DNA from: Adiantum capillus-veneris | Lineage: Eukaryota; Streptophyta; Polypodiopsida; Polypodiales; Pteridaceae | Length of the DNA: 60,000 bases | Assembly (NCBI GenBank): GCA_014529385.2 | Contig: CM043966.1 | Coordinates: forward strand, 105,289,087-105,349,086 | Direction of reading: 5' to 3' | Shown: positions 33,820-44,331 of the stretch, piece by piece | Layout: each line of letters begins with the position of its first letter | Position numbering within the stretch: the stretch's first letter is position 1 | Program-made: the position numbers and the translations under genes | The notes under the pieces: generated by a model | The model's input: the letters and a program-made list of their open reading frames with translations, nothing else | What the model was told of the DNA's origin: nothing | The model's database searches: none

Positions 33820-33831
33820 AATCCCCCCTGG
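33820..33831 (-). other. Polypurine tract of copy A
   Basis: On the minus strand CCAGGGGGGATT directly precedes the 3' LTR. The same tract is present in copy B at 47604-47615. Confidence 0.8.
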
Positions 33832-33894
33832 AGTGATGCGGTGAACTAGAGCTGGCACATGAGTAAAGGGAAGTGCCATGCCCTGAGGACAGGA

Positions 33895-35310
33895 TCAGTC
33901 CACAAAGAGGAGTAAGCCCAAAGCTTTGCGGAAAGCTTCAAGCTTCTCACGAGACAATGCCTTTGTGAAAAGATCTGCAACGTTGTCCTGTGTTGGCACA
34001 TAAGCCAAGCTCATCTCTCCTGTTGAGAGCCTCTCCTTGACATAGTGGTAATGCACCTCAATGTGCTTTCTGCGAGCATGAAAAACTGGGTTCCTCGCAA
34101 CTGCCAATGCGCTCTGACTATCAGTGTAGATAGTGTTGGCAGTGTCCTGTCCAACACCAAAATCAGCCATAAGGCGTCTGAGCCATACACACTCAACCGT
34201 AGTTGTGAAGACTGCCCTGTACTCAGCCTCACAACTTGAAGTGGCCACAGTAGGTTGCTTCTTGCTCAACCATGATATACATGAACTGCCAAGCATGAAA
34301 CAAAAACCACTTGTGGACACTCGCGTGTCAAAACAACCAGCCCAATATGAGTCCGAAAAAGCATGTAAGTTTGGCGGCAATGATCCCCCCTTGGGATAAA
34401 ACAAGCCAAGATGTAAAGTGCCACTAAGGTAGCAGAAAATCCTTTTGACAGCCTGCCAATGCTTAGACCCTAGGCTATGCATAAATCTGCTGACCTGTGA
34501 GACTGAAAACTGAATATCCGGCCTCATGTTGCATACATAAATGAGGCAGCCAACAACAGTTTGGTAAAGAGTGACATCAGTAGGATCACCAGCATCATGT
34601 AGACTCACCTTTAAACCTGTTTCCATGGGAGTGGCAATAGGTTTGCAATCCTCAAGTCCAAACTTACAAAGCAATGTCTCTATGTAACTTTTCTGACACA
34701 AGGCAATACCACCATCACACTGCTTAAACTGTATACCCAAATAATGATGCAACAGCCCCAAATATTTCATCTTGAAAGTAGCATTCAAATCAGCCTTAAA
34801 TTCAGCAATATGTCTCTCATTTGGTCCAGTGATCAGCAAATCATCAACATAAAGAACCACGATGAGAAATACATCACCCTCACGCTTTGCATACAATGTG
34901 CTTTCTGTTGGACTGTTACGAAAGCCTTGTTTGACCAAATGAGTGTCAGCTTTCTCATACCAAGCACAAGGAGATTGCTTCAACCCATACAAAGCCTTGT
35001 TACATTTGCACACTTTGTCCTCTTGTCCTTTTAAGACAAAACCGCGAGGCTGCGTTACATAAACTTCCTCAAATATGTCGCCATTCAAGAAATCAGTAAC
35101 AATGTTTGATTGATGTACATCCCAACCAAAATGAGCTGCCAATGCACATAGAAAATGCACAGTAGTCATACGACAAGTGGGAGCAAAAGTCTCTTCATAA
35201 TCTATGCTTTTTTGTTGTGTATAACCCTTTGCGCGATCGATCTCACCATCCGGCTTGCGTTTCAACTTGTAAACCCACTTCGTACCAATGGCCTTTTTTC
35301 CAGGAGGCAA
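33895..35310 (-). CDS. Copia family 2 copy A reverse transcriptase-RNase H
   Basis: A 471-residue open frame. RT blocks: KKAIGTKWVYKLKRKPDGE, DYEETFAPTCRM, NKALYGLKQSPCAWYEKAD, and an intact YVDDLLITG catalytic box. RNase H blocks: FSDSYWAG, KKQPTVATSSCEAEYRA, IYTDSQSALAVARNPVFH, KHIEVHYHYVKE and ADLFTKAL. All are present. Compared with copy B it lacks 21 bases, the codons for HKARLVA in the conserved RHKARLVAKGYAQ block (here DRAKGYTQQ), so the enzyme would lack a conserved RT segment although the frame is open. It is separated from integrase by a frameshift and a 36-base deletion near 35350. Confidence 0.94.
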   Translation of the reverse strand: MPPGKKAIGTKWVYKLKRKPDGEIDRAKGYTQQKSIDYEETFAPTCRMTTVHFLCALAAHFGWDVHQSNIVTDFLNGDIFEEVYVTQPRGFVLKGQEDKVCKCNKALYGLKQSPCAWYEKADTHLVKQGFRNSPTESTLYAKREGDVFLIVVLYVDDLLITGPNERHIAEFKADLNATFKMKYLGLLHHYLGIQFKQCDGGIALCQKSYIETLLCKFGLEDCKPIATPMETGLKVSLHDAGDPTDVTLYQTVVGCLIYVCNMRPDIQFSVSQVSRFMHSLGSKHWQAVKRIFCYLSGTLHLGLFYPKGGSLPPNLHAFSDSYWAGCFDTRVSTSGFCFMLGSSCISWLSKKQPTVATSSCEAEYRAVFTTTVECVWLRRLMADFGVGQDTANTIYTDSQSALAVARNPVFHARRKHIEVHYHYVKERLSTGEMSLAYVPTQDNVADLFTKALSREKLEAFRKALGLLLFVD

Positions 35311-35336
35311 ATCACATAAAGTCCATGTGTCATTCT

Positions 35337-36773
35337 CTATAAGTGCATCATATTCTGTGCTTCATCAAAAGACAGAGGCACCTCAACATCATGTAAACTA
35401 GACACAGCCAAAGCATAACAATCTGATGCATAAGATGCATGGCAAGAGCTTGAACGAGTACGACTAGACAAAGGTGCATCCAATTTACTGTCACGCAAAG
35501 TGTGCACCAGCCATTTTGGCATACCTCTAGCCTGCTCATTTTCAGCCCTTTCCTCATCAAGTACATCATGTACATCTGCATCAGTAATAGGCTGATCTAA
35601 AACATTTTCAGAAACCCCCATAGGCTGTACATTTGCCTCATTGGAACTGACATTCGTATTTCCACCACTGAAAAGAGGCAACAAAGTGTCATAAATGTCC
35701 TGTGAGCTTACATTACTGCCTCTAGTACATGACAGCAAGGGCTGAACAGAATCTTCCACAAACACTACATCCCAAGAAACCAGAATACATTTTGTTTGCG
35801 GATGATACAACCTGTAACCTTTGCTTTCAGCACTATAACCAACAAAAATACATCTGACAGCCTTATCATCAGATTTTCTCCGCTGCACTTGTGGTACCAA
35901 AGCATATGCCAAACATCCAAAAACACGCATGTGCTCAATAGAAGGCTTTCTATCATGCCATGCTTCATATGGAGTAATAGACTGCAAAGCTTTCGTAGGA
36001 CACCTATTTAGTACATAAGTGGCACACATGATGGCCTCAAGCCAAAAAGAATGCAGCAAATCTTGACTTTTGACCATACGTTGTGCCATTTTCGTCAGTG
36101 ACCGGTTTTTCATCTCAGCAACACCATTTTGCTGAGGCGTATAAGGCACTGTACATTGGTGTTTTATCCCACGACTAGCTAGAAATGCATTAAATTCATG
36201 AGACATATACTCCCCCCCTCGATCTGAACGGAGGGTGCCCATAGTACATTTCGAGACATTTTCAGCCATAGCCAGAAATTGTTTGAAGCACATAAAAACT
36301 TCGGACTTCGCTTTAAGAGGAAATACCCATGCGTGCCTGGAGTAATCATCAATGAAAGTCACAAAGTACAGGTAATTGTCCAAGGACGGAGTTTGCATGG
36401 GCCCACAAAAATCACTATGCACAAGCTGCAACCTGCATGTGGCCTGAACTGAACCATCCTTTGTAAATTTATAACGCTGCATCTTACCCAAAATACAGCC
36501 TTCACAAACATGTTTGATAGGTGCTTCAAGAGGTGGCAAAGAAGCAACCATATCAGATTTCTGCAAACACAGCAAACTGGCAAAATTCAGATGACCAAAA
36601 CGTGCATGCCAAAGTTTTGCATCTGAAATAGCCCTTGAATCTACAACAACATTTGCAAAATTTTGTCCACACTTATCATACAAAGTGAGCTTATACATCC
36701 CACGACACAAAAGGCCAGATGCAACAATTTCATCACCAAAACTGAGATCATGAACTGTACATCTGTCATCCAC
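35337..36773 (-). CDS. Copia family 2 copy A integrase
   Basis: A 478-residue frame. It starts in the segment after protease (MDDRCTVHDLSFGDEIV). The zinc region is LWHARFGHLNFASL with CEGCILGK, and the catalytic core has its three acids in HSDFCGP, RSDRGGEY and QQNGVAEMKNRS. The C-terminal part has RVFGCLAYALVP, CIFVGYSAESKGYRLYHP and the closing VSWDVVFVED (copy B has VSRDAVF). A long hydrophilic linker follows. The frame is open but out of phase with the upstream protease and downstream RT, so it would need those two lesions absent to be part of a polyprotein. Confidence 0.93.
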   Translation of the reverse strand: MDDRCTVHDLSFGDEIVASGLLCRGMYKLTLYDKCGQNFANVVVDSRAISDAKLWHARFGHLNFASLLCLQKSDMVASLPPLEAPIKHVCEGCILGKMQRYKFTKDGSVQATCRLQLVHSDFCGPMQTPSLDNYLYFVTFIDDYSRHAWVFPLKAKSEVFMCFKQFLAMAENVSKCTMGTLRSDRGGEYMSHEFNAFLASRGIKHQCTVPYTPQQNGVAEMKNRSLTKMAQRMVKSQDLLHSFWLEAIMCATYVLNRCPTKALQSITPYEAWHDRKPSIEHMRVFGCLAYALVPQVQRRKSDDKAVRCIFVGYSAESKGYRLYHPQTKCILVSWDVVFVEDSVQPLLSCTRGSNVSSQDIYDTLLPLFSGGNTNVSSNEANVQPMGVSENVLDQPITDADVHDVLDEERAENEQARGMPKWLVHTLRDSKLDAPLSSRTRSSSCHASYASDCYALAVSSLHDVEVPLSFDEAQNMMHL

Positions 36774-36937
36774 AATTTGACTACAAGTCCAAGTCTAGCA
36801 AGAGCGGATACAGACAAGAGATTCTTCTTGATCCCAGGTACATAAAGTGCATCAACAAGTGTAAAGGAACTGCCATTAGCAGCAGGGAGCACAATCTTTC
36901 CAACTCCCTCAATGGATAAGAGGCGTTGTTGGCACAA
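36641..36937 (-). pseudogene. Copy A protease-integrase connecting piece, frameshifted both ends
   Basis: A 98-residue frame containing GVGKIVLPAANGSSFTLVDA, then LYVPGIKKNLLSVSALARLG, the conserved region after copia protease (LHVPxxxxNLLSV). It is out of phase with gag-protease upstream, by a lost base near 36910, and with integrase downstream, by a lost base near 36778. Copy B keeps all three parts in one frame, which locates both lesions. Confidence 0.88.
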
Positions 36938-38040
36938 GTGACTGAATTCCCATGAGGGACTGACTCGATAGAGGTAAAGAATTCACTATGTGAGGTAATG
37001 TTCTTTGTAGCACCACTGCCAAAATACCACACATGTGTATCTGTAGCAACTGACAAGCATGCATCATGGACAGCAGGATTGTAAGTGCACTCTTCGCTAA
37101 ACGCCCATTCTACATCAGCATCAGCAACACAGTCTCCTTTCACAGAAGACTCAACAATGGCTGCATTTGTGGTGGAACCAGCATTTGCACTGGAACCACC
37201 CTCTTTCTTCTTAGCCTCTTTGGCCTTCAACTTAAGACACGACTTGATCAAGTGATCATTGGCTTTACAATAATGGCAACGCATCTTCTTTTTGCCCTTA
37301 TCACCAGAATTGCCAGACGAAGTGCTGCTAGCAGAAGCATTAGGAACAAAATTTTTGCCACTCGTAGCAGAACCATAAGAAGTGGTTGCATTACTGTTAC
37401 CACCCTTTCTTTGAGAAGCAATAAAAGCCTGTTCAACTGCACGCTGCCTAGTCCTGTTTTTTTTGGAAAGTGACTCTTGCAACAGCAATGTGCATAATGC
37501 ATCAAACTTGACAACTTCAGGGTTTCCTTGGGTCATAAGTCTCCAAGTACTAGCAAAAGTCTGGTAGGAATCTGGTAAGGCATCAAGAACAGTCTGCACA
37601 AGGGAACTGTCTAAAATGACTTCACCTGCAGAAATAAGCTGCTCATTGATATCCTTGACACTAGCAAGGAAACTATCCATATCATCTTCCTCATGCATAA
37701 TCTTCGACTCCAGCTCTTTACGCAGCAAAGCAATTTTAGCCTTATTGCGGCTTGCATAAAGACCTGCTAAAATATCCCAAGCCTGTTTTGCAGATTTTGC
37801 TGAACGGATGTGAGGAACAATGGTGCGCTTCACACACAACGCAATCAATGCATGAGCGTGCGCATCCTTAACATCCCAACAAGCTTGTTTTGCCGTAGGC
37901 AAAAGAACTCTAACAGCTGCAATCCTTGCAGCAAGACCTGCAACATCCTCAACATCGCCTACATCCTCAGAACCAGGACGTACATCAATGCCCTGCACAA
38001 TGTTCCAGACACCCTTTGACACAAGAACATGTTGCATCAT
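36781..38040 (-). CDS. Copia family 2 copy A gag and protease start
   Basis: A 419-residue frame. Residues 1-250 are copia gag (HVLVSKGVWNIVQGID, then AKQAWDILAGLYASRNKAK and LLRKELESKIMHEEDDMDSF), followed by a Ser/Asn-rich linker and a CCHC knuckle CHYCKANDHLIKSC. The protease active site reads VWYFGSGATKNITS: the catalytic Asp is Gly (codon at 37018-37020, GAC in copy B). The true gag start is probably Met at 38127 (MADNNNTDVFKMFAAEDRLD), but a TAG at 38047-38049, in a W position of the NYPxW motif, cuts it from this frame. Confidence 0.93.
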   Translation of the reverse strand: MMQHVLVSKGVWNIVQGIDVRPGSEDVGDVEDVAGLAARIAAVRVLLPTAKQACWDVKDAHAHALIALCVKRTIVPHIRSAKSAKQAWDILAGLYASRNKAKIALLRKELESKIMHEEDDMDSFLASVKDINEQLISAGEVILDSSLVQTVLDALPDSYQTFASTWRLMTQGNPEVVKFDALCTLLLQESLSKKNRTRQRAVEQAFIASQRKGGNSNATTSYGSATSGKNFVPNASASSTSSGNSGDKGKKKMRCHYCKANDHLIKSCLKLKAKEAKKKEGGSSANAGSTTNAAIVESSVKGDCVADADVEWAFSEECTYNPAVHDACLSVATDTHVWYFGSGATKNITSHSEFFTSIESVPHGNSVTCANNASYPLRELERLCSLLLMAVPLHLLMHFMYLGSRRISCLYPLLLDLDL

Positions 38041-38127
38041 ATAAGCCTACATAGGGTAGTTGTCCCCATCCAACCTGTCCTCAGCAGCAAACATCTTGAA
38101 CACATCTGTGTTGTTGTTGTCAGCCAT
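38041..38127 (-). pseudogene. Copy A gag start with premature stop
   Basis: From the Met at 38127 the minus strand reads MADNNNTDVFKMFAAEDRLD, then GDNYPM, TAG, and AYMMQHVL. The DGxNYxxW motif is the usual opening of copia gag, so the TAG stands where Trp (TGG) is expected. The same codon is TAG in copy B. Confidence 0.88.
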
Positions 38128-38472
38128 GGTAAATGCTGCACCTGATGTGAAAACTGCCCGAAAATGGGAGAAACGGAGCGGGAACAACCTGTGCTATATA
38201 GAACAAACCGTAGAAGACTATAAGGCACCTGTTATGCAAAAAACGGCATTGACAGAAATTTTGCACAAAATGACGAAATAGCCTGTGCAGTATCGCCTGT
38301 AGTGGAAACGGAGGCCGAAATGAGCCCAAATCAAAATTCTGAGCAGACCAAGCTCTTCGAGCTATCAGAAAAATTTTGGCCTGCGAACGCTCGCCAAAGC
38401 TCACTGAAATCGGAGAAAGTGAGCAGGCGTGTGCTGGAGCAGCTGGCGACTAAGCCCGGGAGGACATGACCT

Positions 38473-38484
38473 GCGCTGATACCA
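38473..38484 (-). other. Primer binding site of copy A, one mismatch
   Basis: On the minus strand, two bases after the 5' LTR, TGGTATCAGCGC matches the iMet site with one change (copy B has TGGTATCAGAGC). Confidence 0.88.
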
Positions 38485-38486
38485 AT

Positions 38487-38713
38487 TGTTGGAATTAGGG
38501 TTGCAGAGAAACACACACAGCTTGTAGAAGACGAAGGAAGATCAAGGCACACAATAGAGAGTGTGTTACTTAGTGTGCAATGGAAAGATAGATAGCCCTA
38601 GAGTGATGGGCGTATATACAATGCATGGGGGAAAAAACCTCCTAAAGAGGGAAAAAGTGCCCCGACGGTCCTAGTGTGTTCACACACATCACTACCACAA
38701 GTATATGGTAACA
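38487..38713 (-). repeat. 5' LTR of copia family 2 copy A
   Basis: 227 bp with the same ends as the 3' LTR and seven base differences. The right target duplication ATCAT follows at 38714-38718. Confidence 0.96.
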
Positions 38714-38718
38714 ATCAT

Positions 38719-41700
38719 CAAGTTTTGGATATGAAATACACAATGTGAGCTAATGGTGCTCACTCCTCTCCTTCTCGGGCTTCCTACTCCCTCCCCGATT
38801 GTCACATTGCAGTTGCGTTTGTTGCATTGTAACCGCAGGTAAGATCTCTATGCATTGACATAAACATATCATAGTATTTCGTAGCTTTTGGCATCGCCGA
38901 CCCACGGCCTAATTTCATCATAAATAGGAATTTACACTTTCAAGTAAAAAACTAAGCATAGGTGGGTGTTGGGGCATCATTGCTAAGCATTTAGATGCAT
39001 TCGGGGTCGAAAACGACTAGGTCAAAAATCCACTATTATTAATAATAGCGATTGTGGAACTTGACCTAAAGTGAGGTTTGAGATCATAAGCAAGTGTGCT
39101 TAGGTCTTATAAACATGTCCTAGAAGTTTTGTTACGTTTGGATGTCATTTGATGCTGTAACGAAAGTGATTTGTTTGCTGATGTGCGATTGGCTTTTGGT
39201 GATTTCAGTCACTTGAGTGTAGCTTGAGTTAGATGTGAGTTGTTAGTTGTTTTTGAGAGATTGACAACCTCTTGTAGCCTCTATGCACTAGTCAAGTCAG
39301 CTTCATCCCATGGATTGACAATTTAACCGTGGTTCTCGCTAATACTGCAATAAGATAGGATGGTGAGGTTAGACATGCATCCCACATTTGGCACCGCTTC
39401 CAAGGATCGAAGAGACCTAAACTAGGGAGAAACACGAGCATCTTGTGATGTTATCCTTTAACTTCGTCTACGATCGCTTAGAGTTCAAAACTTTGTTTTA
39501 GAAACCACATAGCCTAAAATTGTCCTGTTTTGTTTTGTAGAGGTAGCTTGGAGGTAAGTTGTACTTGGTGAGCGCCTTTAGGATTGTAGGATTGTAGAAC
39601 TAGATTAGGATTTTGATAATGATTGGTAGACAAGACAAGTTTTAAGATCAATGCTCAGGAAACCATAAAAAACAAGAAAACGAGTGTTTGTGGACACTTT
39701 CCACAACCCCATTGCATGAGAATCTAGGAGTAGGGTAAGTAGGACCTGAGGTGGATTTCAGAACATTGCTCTCTCTGAAAGAATCATTGTGAGTTGTTAT
39801 TGGAAGTTGCAAAATTTCAAATCTATGGCTAGAAATAGCACGAAAAGACTCCAAACCACTCAATCCGACTGGAGAATAAGTTTAAAAGTTGTCTGAACTA
39901 GTTGGTAAGCTCAAGGATACTTCGAGGTAAAAATTTCAAGACTTGGCCAAAACTCGATTATTTACTTTTTCTTGACATTTTAAGCCAAATTAAGTTTTGA
40001 CTTGATTCATAGGCTTAAAATAGCTCATAAAAAGACTGTCCATTGAATAATTGCAAAAATTGATTCATTTCAAGCTTAAGCTTGAAGTTAATAATCGTGA
40101 TTATTAACTTTCAGCTCAGATTTGACCAAGGTCCATACCATTGACTCATTGCATGTGTACAAACAACTTTTGTAAAGGCACAAAAGATTTGGATCACCAA
40201 ACTGGCCAAAAATTGGGTAAAAACTAAAGTTTATACTGACTTTCTGAGTCTTGAGTATAAATTGGAAAAAAATTTGTCCAAACTTGTTTGAAATTTGATT
40301 CATAGGCTTATATTGATGTGATAGACATGTATATATGTTCAGTTGACCAAAAAGATGCAAAAATTTATTAGCTGTAAATAATCATGATTATTTATATATG
40401 CCTCGTTTTTCAACTTTTTTGACCAAGTTAGCATATCACTAGCTTTACCATGTTGTAATAAGCCCACAAACCAAATTTGGTAAGATTTGGATCATTGGAT
40501 TGAAAATTGTGACCAAATTTGCAAAGTCAGTCTGCGACAGAAAATTGATGACCATTTGATCAAAACTTTTCCAAACTTGATGGAACTTGTCTAGAGACCT
40601 TAAGCTAAGGTGCTTAACAGATCTGTGTCAAAGTTGGGACAAAATTTGCAAAAATATAGCCGGAGTAAATAATCACGATTATTTACATCTGCTTCAAAAA
40701 GTGACAATTTTGTAGTTTTAAGCTACTATATGGTCAAGCATATCAAGTAGACCCCACAAATCAATTTTGGTGAAATTTGGATCACAAAAGTGAGACTTAA
40801 GCCAGATTCTTGAGATCAGAGTTTGCATACACAAAACAGTTGATAAACTTGAACAAATTTTGTCCAAACTTGTTGAAACTTGTCCACGGACTTTAACACT
40901 AGTTTGGTACCAAAACATGACACTTTAAGTGTCCTTTTTTAACAAATTTAAATTAAATGTATTTGCAATTAGACGGTTTATTTAAGAAAACCCTCTTGAT
41001 ATGCTGAAATATGCTAGCTAGAGGGTCTTTTAAAAAATATAACCTTGCATTTTAGAATCTATCATGATCAAGAACTATACTCATCAAGTTGACCCTCATA
41101 AGACTACGATTGATGCTTTGAAGAAATCTCCTTTATAAGCTCAAGAAAAAATGAAGCGACCTTGTAGAAAATTTTAGGCGACTCTTCCACAATATTGCTA
41201 TAGATAATTGAAAGTTTCATGTGCAATAACATTGACTTTAGGGTATATAAAATAATGGAAAGTTCCACGTGTTTGATATGGTCATTTCAAGCATATCGTT
41301 GTATACAAAGAAAAATATGTTTCTGTAGGGAGCCCAAAAAATACGTAGTTTCTTGGTTTAAACATATAAAGTCATTTGTAGTTGTCAAATTGCACTAGAA
41401 TAGTACCAATTTCATGAGGGGACCTTTGGAAGACCAAAATTATGCTCTTATTCAGCACGTACTCAAGTATGAAAGTATGTTTATAGCTTACATGTGACTT
41501 GAAAACTTATCTTTGAAGTGTGTTCCATTGTTTTGTAACACTAAGTGCTAACACTTGGCTTTTATAAACATAAAAAAGGCCATCTCTACAAAAATATATA
41601 ATAATTTTATGATTTTTTTGGGAAAACAGCTTGAAATTTTACTAAAATTTATGTTTTAGAACTTACCAAAATTCTCTCCATACAGATTGTGTTTTGATAT

Positions 41701-42346
41701 GGAGAAAAATCCAATCTTTTCTTTCCCTCATAACCAATCCATGGTAGAAGCAAGGTGTTAAAAACTTCTTTTAGTTTGACAAATAAATTGCCCAAACTTG
41801 GTAGAAAAATAGGACACTTTAGTGTCTCAAGAACTTAAGTGTCCAATTACAGAACTAGTGTTAACAGGTTTTATACTTGCCAAACCAAGCCAAAAAGTGC
41901 AAAAAACTAGCAAAAGTAAATAGTCGCGATTATTTACTATTGCTACACAGAGCTATCATTTTTTACTTTTGAACTTGAAAATTTGTTAGACCAACATAAT
42001 ACAAAGTCACCAGGAAATTTTGGGTTCAATTTAGATTCAAATTGATACATGTTCACTCAGTTTCTAGGTTGCAAATTAATCCTTTGATTTTTTTCCAAAG
42101 TCAAATCTGAAAGTCATTTGCTGACTGCCATAGCTTGATTTGAAGTGATACACATAGACCAATCACAATAGTTGTCAAAAATTATACAGTCTTTGTGGAA
42201 GAATACCTAACTTCATCAAATTTAGACAGGAACCAAGTTGCAGACAAGGAATCGGTAGCTTGCAGAAAGTTGCAATCGAGTCAAGTGGAAATTGACAACA
42301 AGTCAATCCAAAGGTAAGTACTCTATCCAGAGCTTCATAAGTCTTT
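38719..42346. repeat. AT-rich region with diverged ~290-bp units carrying a palindrome
   Basis: No gene. Between about 39.95 and 42.2 kb, related units can be seen. Each has GCAAAAA-type lead-in, a near-perfect palindrome of the form TAAATAATCATGATTATTTA, then later a GATTTGGATCA segment and a TTGTCCAAACTTG segment. Palindromes lie near 40085, 40373, 40663 and 41914; the first three are 288 and 290 bases apart. The location just before the start of the large gypsy gag suggests this is its 5' LTR or leader. I could not find LTR ends or a primer site, so that remains open. Confidence 0.6.
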
Positions 42347-43155
42347 ATGAACCTTAGATCTGGTTGTGTACTAGGAAACCAAGGCATATTTGGAGAAACC
42401 TTCAGTAGAGTATCCACCGAAGAAAGCATAAATCGAGGCAATTCCTTCCCTATTCCGGAAGAAGTCTCAGACACTTTTTTTCATTTGACGTCCAAACTGT
42501 CTTCTTATTCGACTCACTCAGAAACCGATATGACAATGCGCTATAAGCATATACTGACCTTTTATAAGACTAATCTCCATGGAGCTCAGGTTTACCTAGA
42601 TCCTAAGGAAGAGTACGCTATTTGCATTGATGACCATGGTATTGAGTTCGAAGAAGAAATCAGGGCAATCAAACAAGGAAAATGTACATAGATCAAAACG
42701 GAACTCAGTATTTAAAAGTTGAAAACCTTGACGTGATAGACAAATGGGGGTTAGAAGTAAACACCATAATCCCAGATATTTCAGCGAAAGAAGGACCACC
42801 AACCTTAGAGTTCGAGGGATCCGATCAAGTAGATTTGAAGCCTTTGAAATGGCTTAGTATGGATAATCCTAGGACTGGAGTCTACTATTGGGAGGATTGA
42901 AACATAAAAGATATTTTGTGAACTTCACATGAAAAATCATGAAAACTAACAGCAATGAAGATCATCTATATCTTTAAGATCAAGGATAAGGGATCAACAG
43001 ACCTACCTACCTACCTGTTTACGGATTGTTATAACAACTACTTTGTTATGATGATTCCTGAGGAAGGTAGAACAAACCAAATACCAAGGGTATTCCATAA
43101 GGGATTGGATATTGGGCCAAGGACCATAAACCATTCCAAGAGACGAACACCATGA
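42347..43155 (+). pseudogene. Large gypsy gag N-terminal region, frameshifted
   Basis: Three frames. The first (42347-42691, 114 residues) starts MNLRSGCVLGNQG, like the LRSGRV opening of many plant gypsy gags. It ends with VYLDPKEEYAICIDD and FEEEIRAIKQGKC. The second (42682-42900) continues in another phase with DQNGTQYLKVENLDV, LEFEGSDQVDLKPLKWLSMD and GVYYWED. The third (42955-43155) has no motif. This part is of unknown function but looks like one original protein broken by frameshifts. Confidence 0.62.
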
Positions 43156-44331
43156 GAGAATCTTCTGAGAGTAATGTTAAGAAACCAGAAACCACCTCAT
43201 CACGCAGAAAACCAGGTGACACTAAGGCCAGTCCAGGGCTACATGAGTCACTATTTCCAACAGACTGGTTTGAAGGACTCGGAATAGGACCAACTTCCAG
43301 GAGACCGGGAGTTGAACCAAACAGATGCGTCAGACCAGCTGATTTTCAGAAATGGGTCAGAAAATACAGTGGATCAGGGCATCCATACGACCACTTAGGC
43401 AGCTTTAAGCAAGTGCTAAGAAACAGAATGGATATTCGATTTCCATACTCAATTCGAGGGGTTTGGAATGACATTAGAAGGAAAAGCATTGACATGGTTT
43501 CAAAACATTCCACGAAGGTCAATCATGGACCTGAACACTTTAGCTCAAGGATTTGTAGCTTCTTTCTCTAAAACTGGGATCAAACACAATACGGTAGCTC
43601 AAATCTACAGCTTTAAACAGAAACATGGTGAGTCTGTTAGGGATTGTGCAACGTGAATGAAGCAATACATTACCAGATGCCTAGAGCTAGAGATACCTAC
43701 AGAAGAACGACTGGTACCATTGTTTCTAGAGGGACTGATAAACAACGAACTTCATGCTATACTCTATAGCAAGAAGCATACAACCCTAGAAGCGTGTGTT
43801 TCAGATGCGATTGACTTAGGAGACGATTGTGATATTTTCAATGAAGAAGATATTCCTAAGGATAACCAAAGCGAGAAAACAACATCCACTAAAATAGCAC
43901 AAGTGGGAATGGCTGTTGCAGCGTGGATTTTAGCCATAGAAGACATGCTCAAAAGGATGAATGACATGATGAACAACATGCAAAAAGAACCTATGAGGGG
44001 ACCAGGACAAGGGATACCTCAATAGGGACAACCAATTAAGCCACAAAAATGGTGTACAATTGAGGGTAAAGGGACCAACCATGATACCCACGAGTGCTAC
44101 TTCCGACAAAAGTATGATGGGAATGTTCAGTACGTGCCTATGAGGCCACAAGGACAACCCATGTACAGATATCAGCCTAATATGACCCAAGCTCAAAGAC
44201 AGCCCATGGGTATGGAAAGACCTCAACCTGTGTTGGGTCAACAACCTCCATATCCAGGATATAATGCAGTGCCTTTAAAGTACATGCATTCTGAAGGAGT
44301 CATAGATGAACAAGCACTAGTGCAATGGTAG
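43156..44331 (+). pseudogene. Large gypsy gag core
   Basis: The gag fold can be followed as HPYDHLGSFKQVLR, then in a shifted frame FEGFGMTLEGKALTWFQNIP, TLAQGFVASFSKTGIKHNTV, YSFKQKHGESVRDCAT, a TGA at 43654 in place of Arg, and MKQYITRC with LFLEGLINNELHAIL. The G-x-A-x-x-WF and F...F motifs are those of the Ty3/gypsy retrotransposon gag domain. Further on is WCTIEGKGTNHDTHECYF, a Cys/His segment common in this gag type, then a Gln/Pro/Met-rich tail. At least one frameshift (near 43440) and two stops break it. Confidence 0.85.

Larger units (their letters stand above)
33593..38713 (-). mobile_element. Ty1/copia retrotransposon family 2, copy A
   Basis: A 5.1-kb element on the minus strand with 227-bp LTRs at 33593-33819 and 38487-38713 and target duplication ATCAT (33588-33592 and 38714-38718). 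The LTRs differ at seven positions. Order and motifs are those of copia: gag with knuckle, protease, integrase, RT, RNase H. Damage includes an early gag stop, a Gly in place of the protease catalytic Asp, two frameshifts before integrase, and two in-frame or near-frame deletions before RT. It is related to copy B at 47377-52551, with which it shares an apparently identical 1.3-kb block. Confidence 0.97.

Noticed and set aside
38966-38985. TGTTGGGGCATC as the start of the 5' LTR of the large gypsy
   Set aside because: It fits common plant LTR starts, but no matching CA end, primer site or second copy is visible in the window.
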